Assembly: GCA_965279085.1 (NCBI GenBank)
Contig: OZ257149.1
Span: 4,278,001-4,342,000, forward strand
Length of the DNA: 64,000 nucleotides
Direction: 5' to 3'
Source of the DNA: UBA7672 sp965279085
GTDB taxonomy: Bacteria; Pseudomonadota; Alphaproteobacteria; Caulobacterales; Hyphomonadaceae
A program made the position numbers and the translations under genes. The notes beneath the pieces are model-generated. The model was not told where the DNA came from. It saw only the letters and a list, made by a program, of their open reading frames with translations, and made no database searches. Below are positions 37,990 to 47,479 of the stretch, piece after piece. The first letter of the stretch is position 1, and each line of letters starts with the position of its first letter.

Positions 37990-40900
37990 ATGGCTGATGG
38001 GCCTGCTTCAAAGGCACAGAAGACGGCGGCGCGTTCCGAATGCGCCGTAGGCGCAGCAGCGGCGCGCATTGCCGAAACGCTCGACAAGAAGAACGTGCTC
38101 GCGATTATTTCGAGCGACTATCGTGCGCGCGATATCCACGCGGCGCTGGTTGGCGCTGCCCCGAAAGCAAATGTCATTTTCTTCGCGCCCAGCGATGCGC
38201 TCCCAGGCGACACACAGCCGCCCACGGCGGCCAACACCGGGGCGCGGCTCGCGGCTCTGAGACAGGCTCGCGAAGCGGCGCGCGGCAAATCCAAAGGCCG
38301 TCTCGCGTGCATCACCACAGCCGAAGCGGCGAGCGAAATGCTGCCCAAGCCCGACATCTTCGATGGCGCGCTCACGCGCTTCACTGTCGGCGGCCGCATC
38401 GAGCCGGAAGCCTTCCGCAAAGTCGTCTCCGGCATCGGCTATTTCGAGGACGACCGCGTCGACGAGCCCGCCGAGTTCGCCATGCGTGGTCGGGTCATCG
38501 ACGTGTTTCCCGCCCACGCAACGCGCCCCGTGCGCATCGAGCTTGGCGAGGGTGTCATCGCCCGCATTCGCGAGTTCGATAGCGTCAGCCAGCGCGGCAC
38601 GCGCGACCTGCCGTTCATCGAGCTTGGCGCCGCGGCCTGGCCCGTCATGCTCGGCCGCAGCAACACGCTGTTTGATTTCTTCCCCGACGCGATCATCGCC
38701 ATCGATCCCGGCGCCGATGCCGAACGCGCCCGCTTTCTCAGCCTTGCCGAGGACGCCCGGCGCGGCATGGGCAAGAAGGCCGCCACCTCAGCCGCCCGCG
38801 ATCTTGTCGCCCCCGCGGCGTGGGATGCTGCGATGAAGAAGCGCAAGATCGTCGACCTGTCCGCCATGGCGGAAGAACGCACGATCCGCTTCTCCGGTAC
38901 GGCGGATTCCGTGAAAGCGATGAACGCCGAGATCGCCTCGGCGATGAAGGAAAAGTCGCGCGTTGTCATCGCCGGCTCCGATCACGACCTCCGCTTCATT
39001 CGCAAGCGCCTCGCCAAGAAGGTCGCCCAAGGCGCCAAGCCGATCGCCAGCTGGAACGAGGCCGACCAAGGCTGGCTCAACCGCGTCAAGCTCCTGCAGA
39101 TGCAGGTCGCGCTCAGCTGGCGCGAGCCGCGCATGCTGGTTGTCTCCGCGCACGAAGTGCTGGGCGCCAATGCCGGTCTCGCCGCCGCATCGAAGAACAA
39201 CGGCGAACATCTACTCGAAATCGGAGATGTCTGCATCGGCGACGTGGTGATCCATGAGGATCACGGCATCGCCGCTATCGCGGGGCTCAGTCGCCCCACG
39301 GGCGCCGGTGCTTTCGGCGAGGCCATCGAGCTCGAATACGCTGACAACGCCCGCCGTCTCGTGCCTGTCGAGGAAGCCGACCGCCTCTGGAAATACGGCG
39401 CTGATCGTTCGGCGGTCACGCTCGACGGTCTCGGCGGGCAGAGCTGGCGCAAGCGCCGCCTTGTGATCGACAAGGCCATGACCGAAACCGCCGCCGACCT
39501 TACACGACTCGCGAAAGAAAACGCCAAGCGCCGCGCCGTGAAGATCGAACCCGATCCGGCCGCCTACAACGATTTCTCAGCCGGCTTCCCCTTCATCGAG
39601 ACGCCCGATCAGGCGCGCGCCATCGCCGCCGTGCGCGAAGACCTCGCATCCGGCAAGCCGATGGACCGGCTGGTCGTCGGCGATGTCGGCTACGGCAAGA
39701 CCGAGGTCGCCCTCCGCGCCGCCGCGCTCGTCGCACTCGCCGGCAAGCAGGTCGTTATCGCCGCGCCGACGACCGTGCTCGTGCGCCAGCACTACCAGAA
39801 CTTCCTGCACCGGTTCGAACGCACCGGTCTCAAAGTCGCCTCGCTCTCTCGCCTCGCGGATACCGCGCAGCGCAAGCGCGTGCGAGAGGGGCTCGCCGAT
39901 GGTTCGATCTCCGTCGTGGTGGGCACCGGCGCCGTCGCCGCTGAAGCCGTCGAATACGCGAAGCTCGCTCTCGTGGTCATCGACGAGGAGCAGCGCTTCG
40001 GAGCGGCCGACAAGACCAAGCTGAGAGACCTCTCCGCCAAGGGCCACCTGCTGACGCTTACCGCCACGCCCATTCCGCGCACGCTGCAGAACGCGCTGCT
40101 CGGACTGAAGCAGATGTCGGTCATCGCAACGCCTCCGGCCCGCCGCCAGCCGATCCGCACGCTCGCCGGCGTGTTCGATGAATCGCAGGTCCGCACGGCC
40201 CTGCTGCGCGAAAAGGACCGGGGCGGTCAAAGCTTCGTCGTTGTCCCACGTATCCAGGATCTCGCCAACCTCGCCGCAACGCTTCACCGCCTGGTTCCCG
40301 AACTTTCGCTCCTGCAGGCGCATGGCGAAATGCCCGCCACGGAGATCGACGACTCCATGGTGCGCTTCGCGGCCGGCATCGGCGACGTCTTGCTCGCAAC
40401 CAATATCATCGAGGCGGGCCTCGACGTGCCGCGCGCCAACACCATGATCATCTGGCGCGCCGACCGCTTCGGCCTGGCGCAGCTTCACCAGCTGCGCGGC
40501 CGTGTCGGTCGCGGCAACCGTCGCGGCCACATCCTGCTCACAACCGAGCCGGGCGCTTCGCTGACCGAGGCCACCCGCAAGCGCCTCCGCACGCTGGAAT
40601 CGCTGGACCGTCTGGGCGCCGGCTTCGCCATCAGCGCCCGTGACCTAGACATCCGCGGCGCGGGCGATCTCGTGGGCGATGCGCAAAGCGGCCACATGAA
40701 GCTGATCGGCATCGACCTCTACCAGCACCTGCTTGAGCGCGCGGTGCGCGAAGCGCAGGGCGAGACCATCGATCGCTGGACGCCCGTGCTCAATGTGGGC
40801 ATCAGCGGCCGCATCCCGCCTGACTGGATTCCTGAAGCAGACACGCGCCTCTCGCTCTACCTGCGCCTTGCTCGCCTCACCAATCGCGCCGAACTCGACG

Positions 40901-41202
40901 CCTTCGAGGAAGAACTTGTCGACCGCTTCGGCAAGGAGCCGGACGACGCCAAGATCCTTCTACGCATCGCCAACGTCCGCACGCTCGCGCGCCATGCCGA
41001 TATTGCGAAAGTGGACGCAGGGCCGGGCGCCATCGCCTTCACGCCGCGCGGCGAGCTGTCGAAGAAGGCCATCGCCGCCGCCGGGCTCGCCGCGAAGAAC
41101 GGGCGCCTGCTGCTGGAACAGGCCATCTCATCGCCCGCCGAGCGTCTCGCGCGCACGGAGAGCGTGCTGAAGCAGTTGGCCCCGTCGACCCGGAAAGTCT
41201 GA
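37990..41202 (+). CDS. Mfd-like transcription-repair coupling helicase
   Basis: A 1070-residue superfamily 2 helicase with Mfd architecture: a shortened UvrB-like N-terminal part, a CarD-like RNA polymerase-interaction domain near residues 412-475 (G-D-V-V-I-H-E-D-H-G-I), Walker A G-D-V-G-Y-G-K-T (about 563-570), D-E-E-Q-R-F-G, T-A-T-P-I-P-R-T-L, and a C-terminal TRCF domain. It removes stalled RNA polymerase and recruits UvrA in canonical Mfd. At about 80-100 residues shorter than standard Mfd and divergent in the N-terminus, it may be a paralogue rather than the main Mfd. Confidence 0.8.
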   Translation: MADGPASKAQKTAARSECAVGAAAARIAETLDKKNVLAIISSDYRARDIHAALVGAAPKANVIFFAPSDALPGDTQPPTAANTGARLAALRQAREAARGKSKGRLACITTAEAASEMLPKPDIFDGALTRFTVGGRIEPEAFRKVVSGIGYFEDDRVDEPAEFAMRGRVIDVFPAHATRPVRIELGEGVIARIREFDSVSQRGTRDLPFIELGAAAWPVMLGRSNTLFDFFPDAIIAIDPGADAERARFLSLAEDARRGMGKKAATSAARDLVAPAAWDAAMKKRKIVDLSAMAEERTIRFSGTADSVKAMNAEIASAMKEKSRVVIAGSDHDLRFIRKRLAKKVAQGAKPIASWNEADQGWLNRVKLLQMQVALSWREPRMLVVSAHEVLGANAGLAAASKNNGEHLLEIGDVCIGDVVIHEDHGIAAIAGLSRPTGAGAFGEAIELEYADNARRLVPVEEADRLWKYGADRSAVTLDGLGGQSWRKRRLVIDKAMTETAADLTRLAKENAKRRAVKIEPDPAAYNDFSAGFPFIETPDQARAIAAVREDLASGKPMDRLVVGDVGYGKTEVALRAAALVALAGKQVVIAAPTTVLVRQHYQNFLHRFERTGLKVASLSRLADTAQRKRVREGLADGSISVVVGTGAVAAEAVEYAKLALVVIDEEQRFGAADKTKLRDLSAKGHLLTLTATPIPRTLQNALLGLKQMSVIATPPARRQPIRTLAGVFDESQVRTALLREKDRGGQSFVVVPRIQDLANLAATLHRLVPELSLLQAHGEMPATEIDDSMVRFAAGIGDVLLATNIIEAGLDVPRANTMIIWRADRFGLAQLHQLRGRVGRGNRRGHILLTTEPGASLTEATRKRLRTLESLDRLGAGFAISARDLDIRGAGDLVGDAQSGHMKLIGIDLYQHLLERAVREAQGETIDRWTPVLNVGISGRIPPDWIPEADTRLSLYLRLARLTNRAELDAFEEELVDRFGKEPDDAKILLRIANVRTLARHADIAKVDAGPGAIAFTPRGELSKKAIAAAGLAAKNGRLLLEQAISSPAERLARTESVLKQLAPSTRKV

Positions 41203-41246
41203 GACGGGCCTGCCGGGCGGCAATTTCTGCCGTGACGCCGGGAGCA

Positions 41247-41283
41247 GGGCTTCTCGAAGCCCACTGATTTCTATTCGTTTTTT
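41247..41283 (+). terminator. Possible intrinsic terminator of the Mfd-like gene
   Basis: A perfect 6-bp stem GGGCTT-CTCG-AAGCCC is followed by an AT-rich stretch ending in a run of six T about 16 bases later. The distance of the T-run from the stem weakens the assignment. It lies 45 bases after the helicase stop codon and before the repeat-protein gene. Confidence 0.35.
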
Positions 41284-41390
41284 ACGGTTAACAGCTGGCG
41301 CCATTGTTGCTGCCTGTCTCGCGTGTGCGCGGGTGCGTACGTGAGTGGTGTGACGCCGCGTCCGCCGTCATCGAAGGACAGACGGCCGGA

Positions 41391-44300
41391 ATGGTCTCGA
41401 TCGTCGCCTCCTATAGCGCCGCCCAGATCGCGGCCATGTCGCGTACGGCGATCCAGTCCCTCACGCGGACGGATCTGGCTTCGCTTTCGAACGCCCAGAT
41501 CGGCGCGTTCACATCGACGGGCTTTTCGGATTTCACCGCTACACAGCTGGGCCAGCTGTCGACCAAGCAGGTCACCGCGCTCAACCGCGGCCAGCTCGCC
41601 GCTCTGGCGCCTAGCCAGATGGTGTTCAACTCGGGGCAGCTGCTTGCGCTAAGCGCCGCCCAGTTCTCCGCCTTCGACCCGGAAGACATCGCCGTCCTGT
41701 CGTCCTCCCAGCTCCGTGGCGTCGAAGCGGCCGACATCACCGCGCTGTCGGCCGAGCAGGTGGCCGTGTTCTCGTCCACCCAGATCGCTTCGCTTAGCGC
41801 GACCCAGCTTCGTGGCTTCACCGCATCCGACATCGCGGCCTTCTCGTCCGATCAGCTCGGCGCTCTGGCGCCCAGCCGTCTCGCCGCGTTGAACACCACC
41901 CAGATCCGTGGTCTCGCCGCAACGCAGGTCGCCGCGCTGACGACGACCCAGGTCGGCGGCCTCGCCCCCTCGCAGATCGCGTCCCTGACGCTCACTCAGG
42001 TTCAGGCCCTCACCGAAACGCAGGTTGCCGCCCTCAGCGTCACGCAGGTTCGCGGCTTCGCCGGCACAGCCGTCGCCGCCTTCACGAACACGCAGTGGGA
42101 ATCGCTTTCCCTCCAGAAGCTCGCGGCCCTTCAAGCAACCCAGCTTCGCGGGCTCACCTCCACACAGGTCACATCACTCGATGCCACCGAACTCGGCGCG
42201 TTCGGCGCCACCCAGTTTGCCGCCTTCGGCCCCAGCCAGATCGCAGCGCTTGGCGCGGACCAGATCGCAGCGCTGTCCGTCGGCCAGATCAAAGGCTTTA
42301 CCAGCGCCCAGCTCGCTGCGCTGACCACCACGCAAGCTGCCGCGCTCACCACCACCCAGATCCGCTCTTTCAGCAGCTCCCAGCTTTCGGGCCTCACGCC
42401 GCAGCAGCTCTCGTCGCTCAGCTCCGAACAGTTCGGCGCACTCTCTGCCACCCAGGTCGGCTCGCTCAGCCTCACCCAGCTCCGCTTCATCTCGGACTCG
42501 CAGATCTCCGGCATGAGCACGACGCAGGCCGCCGGTTTCACGCTAACGCAGATCAAGGCGTTCACGCCGACTCAGGTTGCGGCTCTTACGTCAGAACAGC
42601 TCGGCGTCATGTCGTCCGCCGCGATCGGCGCGCTGTCGCCCAAGCAGCTCGCCGGCATGTCGGCCGGGCAAGTTGCAAGCCTCACCGCGGGCCAGCTCTC
42701 TTCGATCGCTCCCACCGTCATCGGCGCCTTGACCGCCGATCAGATGGGCGCGCTCACCACGGATCAGCTCGCCGCGCTCGGTACGGCACAGATCAAGGGT
42801 CTCGCCAAGACCCAGATCGCCGCGCTCGACGCCACGCAGGTTGCCGCCTTCGCTCCCGCTCAGGTTGCCGCGATGACCGGCCTGCAGGCGTCGGGCCTCA
42901 CCTCGACGCAGCTTGCCGCCCTCTCGCCGACGCAGTTCGCCGCGCTCACCGCCGCCGGCATTGGCGGCTTCGGCGCCACGCAGATTGCGGCGCTTTCGAC
43001 CACGCAGGTCGCCGCACTGACGACCACTCAGGTCGGCGGCCTCAACGTCGCCGCCATCGCTTCGCTCGCCGCGACGCAGGTCGCCGTGCTCACCGCCAGC
43101 CAGTTCGCAGCCCTCGGCGCGGCTCAGGTAAAGGGCCTCACCGCCAGCCAGATCGGTGGCCTCGCGCCCGAACAGCTCGCCTCACTCAGCTCCACCGCCA
43201 TCGGCGGCTTCAGTTCGACCCAGCTCGCCGGCCTTACCACCGAGCAGATGTCGCTGCTGACCACCACACAGATCCAGGGCCTCTCCATAGCCAGCCTCGG
43301 CGGCCTCTCCGCCAGCCAACTCGGCGCCATCACGCAGACCCAGCTCTCCGCGATGACCACCGCGCAGGTGCGCGGCCTCACCGGCACCCAGATCACCTCG
43401 CTCACGGAGGCGCAGGTCGCTAGCCTCTCGGCCTCGCAGATCGCGCGCCTGTCCGCCTCCGCCGTCACCGGCTTCGAGACGCATGACATCTCCGGATTCT
43501 CCGCGACCCAGCTGTCCGGTTTTGTCGGCTCGCAGCTCGATGCGCTCACGGCGACGCAACTCGCCGCCCTCACGCCGTCCCAGCTCGCCGCCCTCACGAC
43601 CACGCAGGTGCAGGGCTTCTCCGCCGCTGACATCGCCCTGTTCGACACTACGCAGGTCGGCGGCCTCGCCGCCACTCACATCGGCGCGCTGACCACGACG
43701 CAGATCGCCGGCTTCACCGCCACGCAGCTCGCCAGCCTCAGCGACACGCAGCTCGCCGGACTCACCTCCACCGGCATCGGCGCCCTCTCCACCACGCAGA
43801 TCACCGCGCTGACCGCCGACCAGCTCCCGCTCCTCTCCATCACCCAGCTCAAGGGCCTGTCGTCCGGCGACCTCGGCGCCTTCACCATCGAACAGCTCGG
43901 CGCGCTGACCGCCACGCAGATCGGCGCCTTCTCCTCGGTACAGGTGAGGGGCTTCGGCTCCGAGGCCATCGCCTCGCTTTCTGCTACCCAGATGGCGGCG
44001 CTCACCTCCACGCAGATCGGCGCGCTCAGCGCCACGGCCATCGCTGGCCTCGACGCCGCAGAGATCGCTGCGCTCTCCGATACGCAGATCGTCGGCCTCG
44101 GCGCCGCCCAGCTCCGGGCCTTCACCGAAACCCAGCTCGCCGCCATCTCGACCACCCAGATGGGCGTCCTGAATACCACGCAGCTGCGCGGCATCAGCAC
44201 CACCGGCATCGGCCTCCTCAGCCTCGACCAGATCGCAGCGCTCTCGGCCACGCAGATCGGCGGCTTCGTTGGCTCGCAGGCGGCCGGCCTCACCGCCACG

Positions 44301-46739
44301 CAGATTTCCTCGCTCACCCTCGAACAGTTCGCCGGCCTGAGTCCCACCGCCGTCAGCGGCCTCACCACCACGCAGATCGCCGGCCTCACCATCTTCCAGG
44401 TCGCCGATCTCACCGTGACGCAGATCTCCGGCCTGTCCAACACGGCCGTCTCGGCGCTTTCCTCGGAGCACATCGGCGTCCTCTTCGTCGTGCAGATGCA
44501 GGCGTTCACCTCCACCCAGCTCGCCAGCCTGTCCTCCGCGCAGGCCTCGCTCCTGTCGCCTGAACAGCTCGGCGCGCTTTCCGCCACGCAGATCGGCGGC
44601 TTCACGGCCACCGCCATCGGCGGTCTCGAGCTTGAAGACATCGCGAACCTGACGACCACGCAGATGGCCGGCCTCGGCTCCAGCCAGATCGGCGGCTTCA
44701 CCGCGACGCAGATCCCGTCCTTCACCACGACCCAGCTCGCCGCGCTGACCACGACGCAGACACAAGGTCTCGTCGCCGGGCAGGTCGCGGCCCTGTCGGT
44801 CGAACAGCTTGCCGCCTTCCAGACGACTCACGTCGCCGCCCTCAGCGCAACAGCCGTCGCCGGGCTCACATCCACGCAAGTCGCGTCGTTGTCGACCACG
44901 CAAATTACCAGCTTCTCCGGCGCGCAGTTCGCCGCCCTCAACTCGACGCAGACCAGCGCCTTCTCCTCGACGCAGGTGCTGGCCTTCAACGCCACCCAGC
45001 TTGGCCGCCTCGCCACCACCGCCATCGCCTCGCTTGGCTCCACCATCCTCACCAGCCTCACCACGACCCAGCTCAAAGGTCTCACCGGCAACCAGATCGG
45101 GGCGATGAGCGCCACCGACGTCGCCGCGTTCTCCACCACCCAGATGGCCGCGCTGTCGGTGGGCGCGCTGTCGGGCCTGACCTCGACGCAGGTTGCCGCG
45201 CTGGACGTCGCTGATGTCGCCGTCCTCACCACCACCGGCCTCGCGTCCATGTCGTCCGGCGGCGTGGCGGGCCTGACGGCCGACCAGATCGGCGGCCTCG
45301 AGACGACGCAGCTCACCGCTTTCAGCGCGACGCAGGTGGCCGCGTTCTCCACGACAGCCATCGCCGCGCTCACCGGCAGCCGCCTCACGGCCCTGTCCAC
45401 CACGCAGATCGCGGCCTTCACGTCTTCGCAGGTCGAGGCCCTCGCGGCGTCCGACATCGCCGGCTTCAGCTCGACCCAGCTGCGCAGCCTGACGACCACC
45501 GCAATCGGCGGCCTGCAGGCGGAAGATATCGCCGCCATGTCCACCACCCGCCTGCAATCGATGCTCAACGGTCAGATCGCCGCTCTGTCCACCACCACCA
45601 TCGGGGGTCTCACCTCGGCGGAGATCGGCGCGTTGACGTCCACCCAGTTCGGCAACCTGAAGGCCGCGCAGATCGGCGCCTTCGGTACGACGCAAATCGC
45701 GGCCTTCACCACCACGCAGCTCAACAGTCTCACCGCCACTCAGATCTCGGGCCTGTCGGCTACGCAGATGCAGAGCCTGACGGCCACAACCTTCGCCGGC
45801 CTCGACACGACGCGCCTCGCCGCCCTGTCCGAAACGGCCATGCAGAACCTGTCGATCGGTCAGGCTGCGGCGCTGACGACCACGCAGTTCAACGCGCTCG
45901 GCGCGACGAAGATCGCCGCCATGTCGTCTACTGTCGTGGCGTCGCTCCCGATGGGCAATCTCGCCGCTCTGACGACCGAAATGCTGGGCGGGGCAGGGTT
46001 CACCTCCACCTGGATGGCGGCGCTCACGGCCACCCAGGTCGCCGGCTTCACCACCACGCAGGTCTCGGCGCTGTCGTCGACACTTGTCAGCGGTCTCACG
46101 GCGCAACAGGCCAGCGCGTTCGACCTGGCGCAATTCGCCGTCCTGTCGTCCACCCAGATGGGCGCGCTGGCGTCCACCGCCATCGCGGGCATGAGCACGA
46201 CTGCCATCGAACAGCTCACCGTTACCCAGATCTCCGGCCTCAAGGCGACGCAGATCGGCTCGATCAGCTCGACAGGCATCAGCTATTTCTCGACCACCGA
46301 AATCGCCGCCATGACGTCGACCCAGCTCGCCGGTCTGGTCCGCGTCCAGCTCCGCGCTCTCAGCACGGCTCAGGTCGCCGCCTTCACCGAGACCCAGATC
46401 GGCTCGTTCAGCCCCGAACAGGTCGGCAACTTCACCTCGACCGAACTGAATGCCTTCAGCACCAGTCAGTTCGCCGCCATCACCGGCCCGCAGATGGGTG
46501 CGTTGACCTTCTCGCAGATCAACAACTTCCCCGAGACGCGGATCGCCTCGCTCACACCCGCCCAGCTCAGCGGCCTGACCTCGACGCAGATCGCCGGCTT
46601 CGACTCCACCACCATTGCGCCGCTGACGATCGAACAGATCGACGCCCTCGCTCCGACCCAGATCGCTGGTTTCACCTCGACCCAGATCGCCGTCATGACG
46701 ACCGAGCAGCAGGAAGCGATCATCCGGGCAGTTAGCTGA
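41391..46739 (+). CDS. Giant octapeptide-repeat protein of unknown function
   Basis: A 1782-residue protein built almost wholly of about 220 tandem 8-residue units of the form [IV]-[AGR]-[AGS]-[LF]-[ST]-x-[TS]-[QDAE]. Only about 12 residues at each end lie outside the pattern. The unit never includes Cys and has few charged residues. I see no signal peptide, membrane helix, C-terminal anchor or catalytic motif. Register breaks occur near residue 75 (a 7-residue unit) and near residue 1535 (a 10-residue unit). Similar proteins in Methylobacterium and Bradyrhizobium are usually labelled beta-strand-repeat or heme-utilisation proteins without evidence. The fold may be a regular solenoid. The ATG at 41391 is preferred over an upstream TTG at 41304 because the repeat begins there. 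Confidence 0.9.
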   Translation: MVSIVASYSAAQIAAMSRTAIQSLTRTDLASLSNAQIGAFTSTGFSDFTATQLGQLSTKQVTALNRGQLAALAPSQMVFNSGQLLALSAAQFSAFDPEDIAVLSSSQLRGVEAADITALSAEQVAVFSSTQIASLSATQLRGFTASDIAAFSSDQLGALAPSRLAALNTTQIRGLAATQVAALTTTQVGGLAPSQIASLTLTQVQALTETQVAALSVTQVRGFAGTAVAAFTNTQWESLSLQKLAALQATQLRGLTSTQVTSLDATELGAFGATQFAAFGPSQIAALGADQIAALSVGQIKGFTSAQLAALTTTQAAALTTTQIRSFSSSQLSGLTPQQLSSLSSEQFGALSATQVGSLSLTQLRFISDSQISGMSTTQAAGFTLTQIKAFTPTQVAALTSEQLGVMSSAAIGALSPKQLAGMSAGQVASLTAGQLSSIAPTVIGALTADQMGALTTDQLAALGTAQIKGLAKTQIAALDATQVAAFAPAQVAAMTGLQASGLTSTQLAALSPTQFAALTAAGIGGFGATQIAALSTTQVAALTTTQVGGLNVAAIASLAATQVAVLTASQFAALGAAQVKGLTASQIGGLAPEQLASLSSTAIGGFSSTQLAGLTTEQMSLLTTTQIQGLSIASLGGLSASQLGAITQTQLSAMTTAQVRGLTGTQITSLTEAQVASLSASQIARLSASAVTGFETHDISGFSATQLSGFVGSQLDALTATQLAALTPSQLAALTTTQVQGFSAADIALFDTTQVGGLAATHIGALTTTQIAGFTATQLASLSDTQLAGLTSTGIGALSTTQITALTADQLPLLSITQLKGLSSGDLGAFTIEQLGALTATQIGAFSSVQVRGFGSEAIASLSATQMAALTSTQIGALSATAIAGLDAAEIAALSDTQIVGLGAAQLRAFTETQLAAISTTQMGVLNTTQLRGISTTGIGLLSLDQIAALSATQIGGFVGSQAAGLTATQISSLTLEQFAGLSPTAVSGLTTTQIAGLTIFQVADLTVTQISGLSNTAVSALSSEHIGVLFVVQMQAFTSTQLASLSSAQASLLSPEQLGALSATQIGGFTATAIGGLELEDIANLTTTQMAGLGSSQIGGFTATQIPSFTTTQLAALTTTQTQGLVAGQVAALSVEQLAAFQTTHVAALSATAVAGLTSTQVASLSTTQITSFSGAQFAALNSTQTSAFSSTQVLAFNATQLGRLATTAIASLGSTILTSLTTTQLKGLTGNQIGAMSATDVAAFSTTQMAALSVGALSGLTSTQVAALDVADVAVLTTTGLASMSSGGVAGLTADQIGGLETTQLTAFSATQVAAFSTTAIAALTGSRLTALSTTQIAAFTSSQVEALAASDIAGFSSTQLRSLTTTAIGGLQAEDIAAMSTTRLQSMLNGQIAALSTTTIGGLTSAEIGALTSTQFGNLKAAQIGAFGTTQIAAFTTTQLNSLTATQISGLSATQMQSLTATTFAGLDTTRLAALSETAMQNLSIGQAAALTTTQFNALGATKIAAMSSTVVASLPMGNLAALTTEMLGGAGFTSTWMAALTATQVAGFTTTQVSALSSTLVSGLTAQQASAFDLAQFAVLSSTQMGALASTAIAGMSTTAIEQLTVTQISGLKATQIGSISSTGISYFSTTEIAAMTSTQLAGLVRVQLRALSTAQVAAFTETQIGSFSPEQVGNFTSTELNAFSTSQFAAITGPQMGALTFSQINNFPETRIASLTPAQLSGLTSTQIAGFDSTTIAPLTIEQIDALAPTQIAGFTSTQIAVMTTEQQEAIIRAVS
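41430..46700 (+). repeat. Tandem 24-bp coding repeat array
   Basis: About 220 copies of a 24-bp unit encode the octapeptide. Units share the amino acid pattern but differ widely in synonymous codons, so the array is old and held by selection on protein sequence, not a recent DNA duplication. The conserved core reads roughly ACGCAGATCG (Thr-Gln-Ile). The regular triplet-preserving period also creates long open frames on other frames and on the opposite strand, which are artefacts. Confidence 0.9.
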
Positions 46740-46779
46740 CCACAGATCCGAACAGGCAGAACGTCCTGCCCTCCTGTGG
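46740..46779. terminator. Nested hairpin between convergent genes
   Basis: The outer stem CCACAG/CTGTGG encloses an inner stem GGCAG/CTGCC. It starts directly after the repeat-protein stop and lies just before the end of the convergent Crp-like remnant. Position suggests a bidirectional transcription stop, but no T-run is present on either side. Confidence 0.3.
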
Positions 46780-46782
46780 AAA

Positions 46783-47208
46783 TCATCGTTCATACTCTAG
46801 GAACGGCGCAAGCCCGAGATTGTAGCACAACTCTCGCGCGTCACGGGCGCGTGGAGCGTGAGCGCAGGCTTCGGGCGCCGGCGGACAGAAGCCAGCCATG
46901 TTAGGGACGCGATCCCGACGGAGGATCTCTGCTTGGCCAAATCGGTGGCGGAGGATATTCCGTCGCCGGAAGGTGGTGAGAGTATTGCGTGCAGCCTTCG
47001 ACCCGATTGCAAGAGCATCCCCAATGTCGCTGTCCGACAGCGGCATCGGAAATTTGCTATAGCTGGCCAAACGTGCCTGCTGGAGCCGCCAGTGAAGCTC
47101 AAGAAACAAATGAGCGACGCGCTCTTCGCGTGATGGGTTTGCGAGTCTTACGATCTGGTTCACCAGAAACTGCTCATCCTGAAGATGCAATCGCTGGAAT
47201 CGATCCAT
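46783..47208 (-). pseudogene. Crp/Fnr-family regulator remnant
   Basis: The 141 codons encode the hinge helix and part of the winged-helix domain of a Crp/Fnr regulator: L-H-L-Q-D-E-Q-F-L-V-N-Q-I, then E-R-V-A-H-L-F-L-E-L, and a D-I-G-D-A-L turn where the recognition helix should follow. The cyclic-nucleotide domain is missing. The codon before the apparent start is TAG, and the 270 bases upstream carry only broken pieces (for example F-V-L ... S-L-S-S-H-T-D-T-S) in shifting frames with stops. The recognition helix is also unlike the family. It is most likely a decayed gene. Confidence 0.65.
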
Positions 47209-47479
47209 CTACCGCAAAACCAAGCTTCGGATCACGACTTATCCGCAATGCCGTCGTGCACGACCTTCAGGGGAGCTGTGATTACGAACTCACGCCCTCC
47301 GGTCTCCATTGCACGCTATCGTACCTCTTCTAAGAGGTATCGGTATGGGAGCTCAGCGAGCGCGCGACGTTCTCCTAGAGGACGAATGTCCTATAGACGC
47401 CGCGCATACGAGCACGTGCGGTCGAGGGCTCCATGGAAAGCGTCCGTTTGAACTGAGGGGGCCTTCGCGGAAGGATGTC

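Noticed and set aside
42095..43423. A 442-codon alternative plus-strand frame inside the repeat
   Set aside because: Same cause as above; an Arg/His/Pro-rich shadow with no recognisable motif.
41391..46739. CRISPR array
   Set aside because: The 24-bp period is continuous coding sequence with no spacers, and the units vary synonymously.
43182..46793. A 1203-codon open frame on the minus strand opposite the repeat protein
   Set aside because: It arises because the 24-bp repeat keeps the reading frame and lacks stops on the opposite strand. Its composition (G-E-A-A-D-L-R-G-G) is an artefact of GC-rich complement, and there is no ribosome binding site.
47209..47479. An independent small gene upstream of the Crp remnant
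   Set aside because: All frames contain stops; only broken pieces resembling a cyclic-nucleotide domain were seen.
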